Notes: a model not told the origin generated them from the sequence alone. Positions 24,110 through 34,211 are shown, counted from the first letter of the stretch. The stretch is 64,000 bases of DNA from Amycolatopsis dendrobii (GCF_014145675.1 NZ_JACGZW010000010.1:310001-374000), one strand, 5' to 3'. Made by a program: numbers and translations.

Positions 24110-25135
24110 GTGGCGAACACGGACGAGCGTCGCTTCGAGGTGCTGCGCGCGATCGTCGCCGACTATGTCTCGAACCAGGAGCCGGTCGGGTCGAAGACGA
24201 TCGTCGAGCGGCACAACCTCGGCGTTTCCAGTGCCACCGTGCGCAACGACATGGCCGCCCTGGAAGAAGAGGGGTACATCGCCCAGCCGCACACCAGCGC
24301 GGGCCGGATCCCGACCGACAAGGGGTACCGGCTGTTCGTCGACCGGCTTTCGGAGATCAAGCCGCTGTCGGCCGCCGAGCGGCGCGCGATCACCAGCTTC
24401 CTCGATTCCGGCACCGACCTCGACGACGTGCTGCGCCGGTCGGTCCGGCTGCTCGCGCAGCTCACCCGCCAGGTCGCGGTGGTGCAGTACCCGATGCTCA
24501 CCAATACCGTGGCGCGGCACCTCGAGGTGGTCCCGCTCACGCCCGCGCGGCTCATGCTCGTGCTGATCACCGACTCCGGCCGGGTCGACCAGCGCACCGT
24601 CGACCTCGGCGACGTGGTCACCGAGGAGACCGTGCTGCGGCTGCGCACCGTGCTCAACGGCGCGCTCGCCGGACGGCGGCTGGCCGACGCGGCGGCGAAC
24701 GTGGCGGAGTTGCCCGAGGGCGCTCCGCCGGACCTGCGCGACCACCTCACCCGGATCTGCACCACACTGGTCGAATCGCTGGTCGAGCACCCGGAGGAGC
24801 GGATCGTGCTCGGCGGCACCGGCAACCTCACCCGCAACGTCGCGGACTTCCCCGGTTCGCTGCGCCAGGTGCTCGAAGCGCTCGAGGAACAGGTGGTGGT
24901 GCTGAAGCTGCTCGCCGCCGCCCGCAACCCCGGTGCGGTCACCGTGCTCATCGGTGAGGAAAATGAGGACGAGCAGATGCGCAGCACCTCGGTCGTGTCC
25001 ATCGGCTACGGCCGGGACGACATGCTGCTCGGGGGAATGGGCGTCGTCGGGCCGACCAGGATGGACTACCCCGGCACGATCGCGGCGGTCCGCGCGGTCG
25101 CCAACTACGTGGGGCAGATCCTGTCCGGCCGCTGA
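24110..25135 (+). CDS. hrcA: Heat-inducible transcriptional repressor HrcA
   Basis: 341 aa, standard length. N-terminal winged helix (EVLRAIVADYVSNQEPVGSKTI; key residues up to SATVRNDMAALEEEGYI), then the GAF-like domain with QYPML and the C-terminal IGEENEDEQMRSTSVVS-type region (positions about 275-292). HrcA represses chaperone genes by binding CIRCE operators. GTG 24110 is preceded by AAGGAGG at 24098-24104 with 5-nt spacing, which decides the start against the GTG at 24104. No CIRCE element was seen near it. dnaJ follows 41 nt downstream. Confidence 0.95.
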   Translation: MANTDERRFEVLRAIVADYVSNQEPVGSKTIVERHNLGVSSATVRNDMAALEEEGYIAQPHTSAGRIPTDKGYRLFVDRLSEIKPLSAAERRAITSFLDSGTDLDDVLRRSVRLLAQLTRQVAVVQYPMLTNTVARHLEVVPLTPARLMLVLITDSGRVDQRTVDLGDVVTEETVLRLRTVLNGALAGRRLADAAANVAELPEGAPPDLRDHLTRICTTLVESLVEHPEERIVLGGTGNLTRNVADFPGSLRQVLEALEEQVVVLKLLAAARNPGAVTVLIGEENEDEQMRSTSVVSIGYGRDDMLLGGMGVVGPTRMDYPGTIAAVRAVANYVGQILSGR

Positions 25136-25176
25136 CCGGCGGCGAGGGCGGAACACGAAGGAGAAGGCAGAGCAAC

Positions 25177-26340
25177 GTGGCGAGGGACTACTACGGGATC
25201 CTCGGGGTGGCCAAGAACGCGAGCGATCAGGAGATCAAGCGCGCGTACCGCAAGCTGGCCCGCGAGCTGCACCCCGACGTGAACCCGTCGGAGGACGCCC
25301 AGCACCGCTTCGGCGAGGTGACCACCGCGTACGAGGTGCTCTCCGATCCGCAGAAGCGCAAGATCGTCGACCTCGGCGGCGACCCGATGGACGGGGGCGG
25401 CCGCGGCGGCGGGGGCGGCGACCCGTTCGCGGGCTTCGGCGGGCTCGGCGACATCATGGACGCCTTCTTCGGCGCCGCGGGCGGAGGCGGCGGACGGGGC
25501 CGCGGGCCGCGCAGCCGCGTGCAGCCCGGGTCCGACGCGCTGATCCGGCTCGGCCTCACCCTCGAGGAGTGCGCGACCGGCGTCGACCGCGAGATCACCG
25601 TCGACACCGCGATCGTCTGCGACCTGTGCCGCGGCGCGGGCACCGCCGAGGGCACCAGCACCAAGACCTGCGACACCTGCGGCGGGGCCGGCGAGGTCCA
25701 GTCCGTGCAGCGGTCGTTCCTCGGCCAGGTCGTCACCGCGCGCCCGTGCCCGGTGTGCCGCGGCTTCGGCGAGGTCATCCCCGACCCGTGCCGCCAGTGC
25801 GGCGGCGACGGCCGGATCCGTTCGCGGCGCGGCGTCACCGCGAAGATCCCGCCCGGCGTCGGCGACGGCATGCGGATCCGGCTGTCCGGCCAGGGCGAGG
25901 TCGGCCCCGGCGGCGGCCCGGCGGGCGACCTCTACGTCGAGATCGACGAGGCGCCGCACGAGGTGTTCGTCCGCGAGGGCAACGATCTGCACTGCAACTT
26001 CCGCATCCCGATGACCACCGCGGCGCTCGGCGCGACGGTCCCGATCGCCACGCTGGTCGACGGCGACTACGAACTCGACATCGAACCCGGCACCCAGCCC
26101 AACACCGAACTGGTGCTCACCGGCAAGGGCATGCCGCGGCTGCGCTCGTCCGGCCGCGTCGACGGCCGCGGCGACCTGCACGTGCACATCGACGTCGTGG
26201 TGCCGACCAAGCTCGACGAGGCCCAGCGCGACCTGCTCGTCGACCTCGCGCAGCAGCGCGGCGAAGAGGTCCCGACGCTCGCCGCCAACGGCAGCAAGCA
26301 CGGCGGCCTGTTCTCGAAGCTCCGCGCGAAGAACCGCTGA
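25177..26340 (+). CDS. dnaJ: Chaperone protein DnaJ (DnaJ2 type)
   Basis: 387 aa type I J-protein. J domain with LHPDVNP (the HPD that stimulates DnaK), a glycine-rich linker at about residues 70-115, four zinc-finger repeats (CDLCRGAG, CDTCGGAG, CPVCRGFG, CRQCGGDG) and the C-terminal substrate-binding domain. The hrcA-dnaJ-rsmE order corresponds to the dnaJ2 locus of mycobacteria, separate from the dnaK operon. AAGGAG lies upstream of GTG 25177. Confidence 0.96.
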   Translation: MARDYYGILGVAKNASDQEIKRAYRKLARELHPDVNPSEDAQHRFGEVTTAYEVLSDPQKRKIVDLGGDPMDGGGRGGGGGDPFAGFGGLGDIMDAFFGAAGGGGGRGRGPRSRVQPGSDALIRLGLTLEECATGVDREITVDTAIVCDLCRGAGTAEGTSTKTCDTCGGAGEVQSVQRSFLGQVVTARPCPVCRGFGEVIPDPCRQCGGDGRIRSRRGVTAKIPPGVGDGMRIRLSGQGEVGPGGGPAGDLYVEIDEAPHEVFVREGNDLHCNFRIPMTTAALGATVPIATLVDGDYELDIEPGTQPNTELVLTGKGMPRLRSSGRVDGRGDLHVHIDVVVPTKLDEAQRDLLVDLAQQRGEEVPTLAANGSKHGGLFSKLRAKNR

Positions 26341-26342
26341 CT

Positions 26343-27095
26343 GTGCCGGACACCACACTGCCGGTCTTCCTCGCCCCGGAGGTGCCCGCCGAAGGACGGG
26401 CGCTGCTCGACGGCGAGGAAGCCCGGCACGCGGCCACCGTGCGCCGGCTGCGCGTGGGGGAGCAGCTCGTGCTCTCTGACGGTGCCGGCGCGATGGCCCG
26501 CTGCGCCGTGGACGCCGTCGAAGCGGGCCGGGCGGCCACGGTCACGCTCACCGTTCTCGAACGCTGGCAAGAAGAACCGCCCGCGCTGCGCGTCCACGTC
26601 GCCCAAGCCCTCGCCAAGGGCGACCGCGGAGAATTGGCAGTCGAACTGGCCACCGAAGCCGGCGCGGACGCGATCGTGCCCTGGCGCGCCGCCCGAAGCG
26701 TCGCCCGCTGGGACGACGGGCCCCGCGGCGAGAAAGCCCTCGCCCGCTGGCGCGCGACCGCCCGCTCAGCCGCGAAACAAGCCCGCCGCGCCCACGTGCC
26801 CGCCGTCGCCGAACCAGCCGGCACGCGCGAACTCGCGCAACTGGCCGCCACGATGTCCGCGACGCTCGTCCTCGAATCCGGTGTCACCAGCAAACTCACC
26901 GAACTCGACCTCCCCGACGGCGGCGACCTCCTCCTCGTCGTCGGCCCCGAGGGCGGCATCACCGACGACGAACTCGCCGTCCTCGAAGAAGCCGGAGCCA
27001 CCACCGTCCGCCTCGGCCCGACGGTCCTCCGCACCTCCACGGCAGCCGCCGTCGCACTAGGCGCACTAGGCGTCCTCACCGGCCGCTGGCACTGA
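26343..27095 (+). CDS. rsmE: 16S rRNA (uracil-1498-N3)-methyltransferase RsmE
   Basis: 250 aa SPOUT-class methyltransferase modifying U1498 of 16S rRNA. Visible: N-terminal PUA-like part with EEARHAATVRRLRVGE, then the trefoil knot VVGPEGGITDDELAVLEEAG and the end VRLGPTVLRTSTAAAVAL. GTG 26343 follows the dnaJ stop by two bases, implying cotranscription. The last third uses noticeably repetitive GCC/CGC-rich codons but shows no break. Confidence 0.93.
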   Translation: MPDTTLPVFLAPEVPAEGRALLDGEEARHAATVRRLRVGEQLVLSDGAGAMARCAVDAVEAGRAATVTLTVLERWQEEPPALRVHVAQALAKGDRGELAVELATEAGADAIVPWRAARSVARWDDGPRGEKALARWRATARSAAKQARRAHVPAVAEPAGTRELAQLAATMSATLVLESGVTSKLTELDLPDGGDLLLVVGPEGGITDDELAVLEEAGATTVRLGPTVLRTSTAAAVALGALGVLTGRWH

Positions 27096-27379
27096 CCAGA
27101 ACCCGCAAAACCCGGCAGAACCCCTAAACATCCGCACCAGGTGATGGCGCGCCGCACCCCCGGCGGCTACTCTGCTTCGCAACGTGCGAACACGAGGGTT
27201 TCAGCCCGCCCCCAGGCGGGCATTACTCTTGAGTACGCGAACCCATGCCCCGCCGGGCACCTCCCCCCTCGGTCCGGCGGAGCCGCGGCGGCGGTGGAGC
27301 GACCCCCAGGCTCCACCGCGCCGCGGCGTCTTCGAATCGCTGGCGCGATTCTTCGCTGCCGCTGGTTTCGCTATTGCTC

Positions 27380-27400
27380 CCGGGGGGCCGAGCCCCCCGG
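27380..27400. terminator. 9-bp GC hairpin, possible terminator
   Basis: CCGGGGGGC (27380-27388) pairs perfectly with GCCCCCCGG (27392-27400) around a CGA loop. There is no U-tract, so termination would be of the GC-hairpin type common in actinomycetes. Confidence 0.45.
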
Positions 27401-27416
27401 ACCCCCACGGTGCGGT

Positions 27417-27477
27417 GGTTGCGTGTCGTGCGTTGGTCGCCTTTAGTGCGCTGGTTGGTTGCGTGTCGTGCGCTGGT
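27417..27477. repeat. Short tandem direct repeat, 40-nt period
   Basis: GGTTGCGTGTCGTGCGTTGGT at 27417-27437 recurs as GGTTGCGTGTCGTGCGCTGGT at 27457-27477, one mismatch in 21. It lies directly upstream of the HIT gene (start 27500). Confidence 0.6.
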
Positions 27478-27499
27478 TCCTGTTTGTAGGGTGGGGGGC

Positions 27500-27877
27500 A
27501 TGAGCGATGCGGGTGCGGCGGAGACGTTATTCGAGCGGATTATTGCTGGGGAGATTCCGGCGGATGTGGTGTACCAGGACGACGCCACGTTCGCGTTTCG
27601 CGACATCAATCCGCAGGCGCGGGTGCATGTGCTCGTGGTGCCTCGGAAGAGGTACCGGAACGTGGGCGAGCTGGCGGAGGCTGATCCGGAGTTGCTGAGT
27701 GCGGTGCTGTTGACGGCGCGCAAGGTCGCGGAGATCGAGGGGATCGCCGAGAGCGGGTATCGGGTGGTGTTCAACACTGATGCTGATGCCGGGCAGACTG
27801 TGTTCCATGTGCACGCGCACGTGTTGGGCGGGGAGCAGCTGGGGATGTTCGGGAAGCCGCAGGCTGGGGTGCACTGA
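27500..27877 (+). CDS. HIT family protein (histidine triad hydrolase)
   Basis: 125 aa nucleotide hydrolase/transferase fold. The histidine triad appears as HVHAHVLGG near the C-terminus, and the N-terminal part FERIIAGEIPADVVYQDD is typical of HinT-like adenosine phosphoramidases. ATG 27500 follows GTGGGGGGC, a G-rich upstream region. It is followed 94 nt later by phoH, as in many actinobacteria. Confidence 0.92.
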   Translation: MSDAGAAETLFERIIAGEIPADVVYQDDATFAFRDINPQARVHVLVVPRKRYRNVGELAEADPELLSAVLLTARKVAEIEGIAESGYRVVFNTDADAGQTVFHVHAHVLGGEQLGMFGKPQAGVH

Positions 27878-27971
27878 AACCGGGCTGCGAGCGGGTGTCG
27901 GGGACAAGTAGCATCTATGGGGTCCCTGTACGTTGACTTGCGAAGTGCGCAGAAAGCAGGACCGAGGCCAC

Positions 27972-29014
<1,043 letters not shown>

Positions 29015-29018
<4 letters not shown>

Positions 29019-29566
29019 GCATCGAGATCGCCAACGAATCCGGCGTCGACGTCGACGAGGCGTCCATCGTCTCCGCCGCGCGCTACACGCTGGAGAAAAT
29101 GGAGGTCAGCCCGCTCGCCGAGCTGTCCATCCTGTGCGTCACCCTCGAGGTGATGGAAGACCTCCACGAACGCTGGATGGACCTGCCCGGGCCCACCGAC
29201 GTCATGGCCTTCCCGATGGACGAGCTCGACTCCTCGCGCCGCCCCGACGCGCCCGACTCGTCACCGGCGCTGCTCGGCGACATCGTGCTCTGCCCGGCCT
29301 TCGCGAAAGACCAGGCGAAAACCGCGGGTCACCGGCTGATCGACGAACTGCACCTGCTCACCGTCCACGGCTGCCTGCACCTCCTCGGCTACGACCACGC
29401 CGAACCCGCCGAGGAACGCGAGATGTTCGGGCTGCAGAAGCGGATCCTCGGCGAATTCCAGGCCGCGGTCGCCGCGCACCAGGCCCGCGACGCGCAACGC
29501 GACGTCGACGACCGCGTGCTCGGCATCGCCGGGCTCGACGCGCCGCGGCCCGGGGAAACGCCCTAG
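29015..29566 (+). CDS. ybeY: Endoribonuclease YbeY (rRNA maturation factor)
   Basis: 183 aa zinc-dependent endoribonuclease of 16S rRNA 3' processing and ribosome quality control. The metal motif is HGCLHLLGYDH; DVMAFPMDE is the upstream conserved strand. The C-terminus is about 30 residues longer than in E. coli, as usual in actinobacteria. Overlaps phoH by 4 nt. Confidence 0.95.
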
Positions 29567-29575
29567 GCTCCGACG

Positions 29576-30901
29576 ATGGGAAACCCCCCGGCACAGGTCG
29601 TCGTCGCGGTGACGCTGGTGCTGCTCGCGGGCGTGTTCGCGGCCGCGGACGCCGCGGTCGGCACGGTGTCGCAAGCCCGCGTCGACGGCCTCGTCCGCAA
29701 CGGCCGCGTCGGAGCCCGCCAGCTCGCCGCGGTGGTCGCCGAACGCCGCAGGCACATCAACCTGCTGCTCCTGCTGCGGCTGGCCTGCGAACTCACCGCC
29801 ACGGTGCTCGTCACCGTGTCCTTCGTCGCCTGGTTCGACCGGCTGTGGCTCGCCATCCTGGTGTCCGCGGTCGTCATGGTCGTGGTCAGCTACGTCCTCA
29901 TCGGCGTCGGCCCGCGCACCATCGGCCGCCAGCACCCGTACCGCGTCGGCACGATCGTCGCCGGACCGGTCCGCGCCCTCGGCACGGTCCTCGGCCCGCT
30001 GTCGCGGCTGCTGATCGTGCTCGGCAACGCGATCACCCCCGGCCGCGGCTTCCGCGAAGGCCCGTTCACCTCCGAAGTCGAACTGCGCGAACTCGTCGAC
30101 CTCGCCCAGGAACGCGGCGTCGTGGAGGACTCCGAACGCGAGATGATCCACTCGGTGTTCGAACTCGGCGATACCGTCGCCCGCGAGGTCATGGTGCCGC
30201 GCACCGAAATCGTGTGGATCGAGCGCACCAAAACCGTCCGCCAGGCCCTCGCGCTCGCGCTGCGCACCGGCTTCACCCGGGTCCCGGTGATCGACGATTC
30301 GGTGGACGACATCGTCGGCGTGGTCAACATCAAAGACCTCATGCCCGAGTACATGGGCCCGGACGGGCCGAGCACCGTGGTCGACGCCGTGATGAACCCG
30401 GCGAGCTTCGTGCCCGACTCGAAGCGGCTCGACGAACTGCTGAAGGAAATGCAGCGCACGCACAACCACATGGCGATCGCGGTCGACGAGTACGGCGGCA
30501 CGGCCGGCCTGCTCACCATCGAGGACATCCTCGAAGAGATCGTCGGCGAGATCACCGACGAATCCGACGCCGACGAACGCCCCGAGATCGAGGAACTCGA
30601 GGACGGTTCGGTCCGCGTGTCGTCCCGGCTCGGCGTCGACGACCTCGGCGAACTGTTCGGCATCGACCTCGAAGACCACGACGTGGAGACCGTGGGCGGG
30701 CTGCTCGCCGAGCGACTGGGTAGGGTCCCGCTGCCGGGGGCCGAAGCCGAGGTCGCCGGTCTTCGGCTGTTCGCCGAAGGGGGCAAGGACCGCCGCGGCC
30801 GGATGCGCATCACCTCCGTGGTCGTCCGGCCGTCGTCGGCGCGCCCGCGCACCCGCCCGCCCCAGCCGCAAGAGCACGACAGGAGAGTCGAACATGCCTG
30901 A
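29576..30901 (+). CDS. CNNM/CorC-type membrane protein with CBS pair (hemolysin family, UPF0053)
   Basis: 441 aa. N-terminal DUF21 membrane domain with about three to four hydrophobic segments (residues 1-130), then a CBS-domain pair (EVMVPRTEIVWI to VVNIKDLM, and the following VVDAVMNPASFVP segment) and the C-terminal CorC/HlyC domain (DEYGGTAGLLTIEDILEEIVGE). Homologues export magnesium or cobalt ions; 'hemolysin' is an old name. It overlaps the next gene by 8 nt. Confidence 0.9.
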   Translation: MGNPPAQVVVAVTLVLLAGVFAAADAAVGTVSQARVDGLVRNGRVGARQLAAVVAERRRHINLLLLLRLACELTATVLVTVSFVAWFDRLWLAILVSAVVMVVVSYVLIGVGPRTIGRQHPYRVGTIVAGPVRALGTVLGPLSRLLIVLGNAITPGRGFREGPFTSEVELRELVDLAQERGVVEDSEREMIHSVFELGDTVAREVMVPRTEIVWIERTKTVRQALALALRTGFTRVPVIDDSVDDIVGVVNIKDLMPEYMGPDGPSTVVDAVMNPASFVPDSKRLDELLKEMQRTHNHMAIAVDEYGGTAGLLTIEDILEEIVGEITDESDADERPEIEELEDGSVRVSSRLGVDDLGELFGIDLEDHDVETVGGLLAERLGRVPLPGAEAEVAGLRLFAEGGKDRRGRMRITSVVVRPSSARPRTRPPQPQEHDRRVEHA

Positions 30902-31232
30902 CCTCGACGCCGAGGACCAGAAGCTGGTCACGCTGGCCCGTTCGGCCCGCGCCCGCACCGGCGCGGACGAAGGCGCCGCGGTCCGCGACACCGACGGCCG
31001 CACCTACGCCGCGACCACGGTCGACCAGCCCTCGTTCAAGCTCACCGCCGTGCAGGCCGCCGTCGCCGCCGCGCTGTCCAGCGGAGCCGAAGGCCTCGAA
31101 GCCGCCGCCGTCGTCACCGCGGACGCGCTGGTCGCCGAGGCGTCCGTGCACGCGGTCCGCGACGTGAGCAAGGCCGCCCCGATCATCTTCGCCGACCCGT
31201 CCGGCGCCGTGGTCGAGGTGCTTCACTCGTGA
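30894..31232 (+). CDS. Cytidine deaminase-fold protein lacking the catalytic zinc residues
   Basis: 112 aa. The layout follows small cytidine deaminases: KLVTLARSARARTGADEGAAVRDTDGR, then AVQAAVAAALSSGAEGLEA and a final PIIFADPSGAVVE. However, where active enzymes have CAE the sequence reads TAV, and PCGxCRQ is replaced by EASVHAVRD. It therefore cannot bind catalytic zinc in the normal way. Mycobacterial Rv2365c occupies the same position before era. It probably serves a structural or regulatory role. Overlaps era by 4 nt (GTGA). Confidence 0.75.
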   Translation: MPDLDAEDQKLVTLARSARARTGADEGAAVRDTDGRTYAATTVDQPSFKLTAVQAAVAAALSSGAEGLEAAAVVTADALVAEASVHAVRDVSKAAPIIFADPSGAVVEVLHS

Positions 31233-32128
31233 CCGAACCGCACCGTTCCGGTTTCGCCTGCTTCGTCGGCCGCCCCAACGCGGGCAAATCGACGCTCACG
31301 AACGCGCTCGTCGGCACGAAAGTCGCGATCACCTCCAGCAAGCCGCAGACCACCCGGCACGCCATCCGCGGCATCGTCCACCGCGACGACGCGCAGCTGG
31401 TGATCATCGACACTCCCGGCCTGCACCGTCCGCGCACGCTGCTCGGCCAGCGGCTCAACGACATCGTGCACGAGACCTGGTCCGAAGTGGACGTCGTCGG
31501 GTTCTGCGTGCCCGCCAACGAGAAAGTCGGCCCCGGCGACCGGTTCATCGCCGCCGAGCTGAAGAAGATCGCGCGGCGCACCCCGGTGATCGGCATCGTC
31601 ACCAAGACCGACCTGGTGAAACCGGAGCAGGTCGCCGAGCAACTGGTCGCGCTGCAAGAGGTGATGGAGTTCGCCGACCTCGTGCCGGTGTCCGCCGTCG
31701 ACGGTTTCCAGGTGCAGACGGTCGCCGACCTGCTGGTGCAGCGGCTGCCCGAGGGACCGCAGCTGTACCCGGGCGGCGAACTCACCGACGAGCCCGAGCA
31801 GACCCTCGTCGCCGAACTGATCCGCGAAGCCGCGCTCGAAGGCGTCCGCGACGAACTGCCGCACTCCATCGCGGTGACCGTCGAGGAAATGCTCCCGCGC
31901 GAGGACCGCGACGACCTCATCGACATCCACGCCCTGCTGTACGTGGAACGCCCCAGCCAGAAGGGGATCATCCTCGGGCACAAGGGCGAACGGCTGCGCG
32001 AGGTCGGCGCGACCGCGCGCAAGCACATCGAACGGCTGCTGGGCACGAAGGTCTATCTCGACCTGCACATCAAGGTGGCCAAGGATTGGCAGCGGGACCC
32101 GAAGCAGCTGCGCAGGCTGGGTTTCTGA
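31229..32128 (+). CDS. era: GTPase Era
   Basis: 299 aa. G1 GRPNAGKST, G3 DTPGLH, G4 TKTD, and a C-terminal KH domain with GHKGERLREVG. Era binds the 3' end of 16S rRNA during 30S maturation. It sits with ybeY and phoH in the ribosome-maturation operon. GTG 31229 overlaps the stop of the deaminase-like gene. Confidence 0.97.
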   Translation: MTEPHRSGFACFVGRPNAGKSTLTNALVGTKVAITSSKPQTTRHAIRGIVHRDDAQLVIIDTPGLHRPRTLLGQRLNDIVHETWSEVDVVGFCVPANEKVGPGDRFIAAELKKIARRTPVIGIVTKTDLVKPEQVAEQLVALQEVMEFADLVPVSAVDGFQVQTVADLLVQRLPEGPQLYPGGELTDEPEQTLVAELIREAALEGVRDELPHSIAVTVEEMLPREDRDDLIDIHALLYVERPSQKGIILGHKGERLREVGATARKHIERLLGTKVYLDLHIKVAKDWQRDPKQLRRLGF

Positions 32129-32204
32129 CCGGTTGTGCCCGCGCCCGGCGGCGCGGCCGGGTAGCGTCGACCCGAACCGTATCCGATTTGTCCAGGGGGA
32201 CCGC

Positions 32205-32534
32205 ATGACCGGCCCGTATCCGCCGCAGGGCCCGTACCCTCCGTCGTACGGCTACCCGCCGCAGTATCCGCCGCCGCCGGACAGCAACCTGGTGTGGGCG
32301 ATCCTGGCGACGGTGTTCTGCTGCCTTCCGCTGGGGATCGTCGCGATCGTCAAGGCCAGCCAGGTGAACACCTTGTGGTACCAGGGATACGCGGCCGAAG
32401 CGCACCGCGCGGCGGACGAGGCGCGCAAGTGGGCGATGTGGTCGGCGCTCAGCATCGCCATCCTGATCGGGCTGTACGTGCTCGTCGCGATAGTCGTGCT
32501 GCTGGTCGCCGGAAACGTGCTCTGGTGGCATTGA
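32205..32534 (+). CDS. CD225/dispanin family membrane protein
   Basis: 109 aa. A proline/tyrosine-rich N-terminus (PYPPQGPYPPSYGYPPQY) precedes two membrane segments. The first, WAILATVFCCLPLGIVAIV, has the double-cysteine pattern of CD225 proteins, followed by KASQVNTLWYQGYAAEAHRAADEA. AGGGGGA precedes ATG 32205. Function in bacteria is unknown. The stop overlaps the next start. Confidence 0.88.
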   Translation: MTGPYPPQGPYPPSYGYPPQYPPPPDSNLVWAILATVFCCLPLGIVAIVKASQVNTLWYQGYAAEAHRAADEARKWAMWSALSIAILIGLYVLVAIVVLLVAGNVLWWH

Positions 32535-32980
32535 GCACCGTCTACACCGGACAGCCGGCGCGCGGGACCCGTGCGGTGGCAAGGGCTCTCGCGGGCCCGG
32601 CGGCCGCGGCGGGCGGGATCGGCCTCGCGTGCGTCGCGGTGTGGTTCGGCGATCCGACCACCCCCGGCGGCCCGCTCCCGGTGTGCCCGACCAAGCTGCT
32701 TTTCGGGATCGACTGCCCCGGCTGCGGCGGGCTTCGCATGGCATACAGCGTGCTGCACGGCGATTTTTCCGCGGCGCTCCACTACAACGCGGTGGCCTTG
32801 GCGTTCGCCGCGCTCTTCGCGTGGAGCGGTCTCGCCTGGACGATGGGACGCCTGCGCGGCCGGACGATGCGGTCCTGGCTGCATTGGCGCTGGACGCCGC
32901 ACGTTGCAGCGGTCGTGTTCGTCGTGTGGTTCGTGGTCCGCAACCTTCCGTTCGCGCCGTTCACCGGACTGTCCGTCTGA
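32531..32980 (+). CDS. DUF2752 membrane protein
   Basis: 149 aa with three to four hydrophobic segments. The DUF2752 hallmark is CPTKLLFGIDCPGCGGLRMAY, with paired cysteines facing one side of the membrane. TTG 32531 overlaps the CD225 gene stop (TTGA); a start further in is possible. Such genes often accompany CD225 genes in actinobacteria. Function unknown. Confidence 0.85.
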   Translation: MSTVYTGQPARGTRAVARALAGPAAAAGGIGLACVAVWFGDPTTPGGPLPVCPTKLLFGIDCPGCGGLRMAYSVLHGDFSAALHYNAVALAFAALFAWSGLAWTMGRLRGRTMRSWLHWRWTPHVAAVVFVVWFVVRNLPFAPFTGLSV

Positions 32981-33100
32981 GTTAGCCCCGTTTTCGCTGT
33001 CCCCGGAACCGGTTCGGCGGCGGTGCCGTCGAACGCGTCACCCGATGCGGACACCTGCTCGGCCCCGCCCCGCCGGACGAGGTACGCTCCCGCGCACTGA

Positions 33101-33119
33101 CGTGTCCACAGCGGACACG
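33101..33119. promoter_or_regulatory. 7-bp inverted repeat upstream of the RDD gene
   Basis: CGTGTCC (33101-33107) and GGACACG (33113-33119) with an ACAGC loop. It lies 36 nt before the RDD gene start and could be an operator or a small RNA hairpin. Confidence 0.35.
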
Positions 33120-33155
33120 GCCAGGCCCAGCTTGCAGCAACGAGGGGGACACTCG

Positions 33156-34211
33156 ATGACCTATCCCTACGGCCAGCCCGGCGGCCCGCCTCAAGGCGGA
33201 CCGTCGTTCGGCGCGCCGCCGGGACAGCAGGCGCCGGGCTACCCTCCGCCCGCGGGCTTCGGCCAGCCGTACCGTCCGGGCCCGGTCCACGCGGACTGGG
33301 GCCAGCGCGCCGGCGCCTACCTCATCGACTTCGCCCCGCTGCTCGCCGGGATGCTGATCGCCGTGCTCGTGTCGCTGTTCTCCGGCGTCGGCGGAACGAT
33401 CGTCTACCTGCTCGCGATCCTCGGCACGCTCGCCTGGACGGTCTTCAACCGCTGGATCAACGGCGGCGGCACCGGCCAGTCGCTGGGCAAGCGGATCGTC
33501 GGCATCAAACTCGTCAGCGAGGCCACCGGCGAACCGATCGGGGCCGGGACGGCGTTCGTCCGCGACGTCGCGCACACGCTGGACGGCATGGCCTTCGGGC
33601 TCGGCTACCTGTGGCCGCTGTGGGACGACAAGGCGCAGACGTTCTCGGACAAGATCCTCAGCACGATCGTGGTGCCCGCCGACGCCGGGCCTTCGGGCGC
33701 TCGGGGCTTGGGGCAAGGCGGGTTCGGCCAGCCAGGTCAGCCCGGCGGTTTCGGGCAGCCCGGCGGATTTCCCGGACAGCCCGGCGGTTTCCCGGGACAG
33801 CCGGGAGCCGCGCCGCAGCCGGGATTCGGGCAGCCCGCCTCGGGCGGGTTCGCCGCGCAACCCTCGCCGTACGGCGGATTTCCCGCCGCACCGCCCGGAT
33901 CCGGATTCCCGCAGCCGGGATTCGGCCAGCCGCCGGCCCCGGGAACCCCGCCGCAGCAAGGATTCGGCCAGCCGCAGCCCGCGTTCGGCCAGCCGAACCA
34001 GCCGGGCCCCGGGCAGCCGCCCGCGCCGGGCCCCACGCCGTTCGACCAGCCCGAGCCGACCCAGGTCGTGCGCCCGCCCGCGTCCCGGCAACCACCGTCC
34101 GAAGCGTTCGGCGCCGCTGAGCGCACCCAGGTCGTGCACCCGGCAGGCGAGCCGGAAGCGACGCAGATGATCAAGCCGGAATCGCCGAAGCCCGGTCCGG
34201 CCCAGTCCTGA
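33156..34211 (+). CDS. RDD family membrane protein with long Pro/Gly/Gln-rich tail
   Basis: 351 aa. A 45-residue YGQP-type N-terminus is followed by an RDD domain (DWGQRAGAYLIDFAPLLAGML, RWINGGGTGQSLGKRIVGIKL, TAFVRDVAHTLDG). From about residue 185 the tail is low complexity, built from GQPGGF/GFGQP-like units. It ends with two spaced copies of a threonine motif (EPTQVVRP and ERTQVVHP) that look like FHA-type phosphothreonine sites, which is an inference. ATG 33156 has GAGGGGGA upstream. Confidence 0.88.
   Translation: MTYPYGQPGGPPQGGPSFGAPPGQQAPGYPPPAGFGQPYRPGPVHADWGQRAGAYLIDFAPLLAGMLIAVLVSLFSGVGGTIVYLLAILGTLAWTVFNRWINGGGTGQSLGKRIVGIKLVSEATGEPIGAGTAFVRDVAHTLDGMAFGLGYLWPLWDDKAQTFSDKILSTIVVPADAGPSGARGLGQGGFGQPGQPGGFGQPGGFPGQPGGFPGQPGAAPQPGFGQPASGGFAAQPSPYGGFPAAPPGSGFPQPGFGQPPAPGTPPQQGFGQPQPAFGQPNQPGPGQPPAPGPTPFDQPEPTQVVRPPASRQPPSEAFGAAERTQVVHPAGEPEATQMIKPESPKPGPAQS

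Larger units (their letters stand above)
27096..27499. other. 404-nt intergenic stretch with hairpin and direct repeat, no gene recognised
   Basis: Between rsmE and the HIT gene. It contains a small GCCCGCCCCCAGGCGGGC hairpin near 27210-27226, the strong 27380-27400 hairpin and a 21-nt direct repeat at 27417-27477. Short frames here have no recognisable product. Confidence 0.5.
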
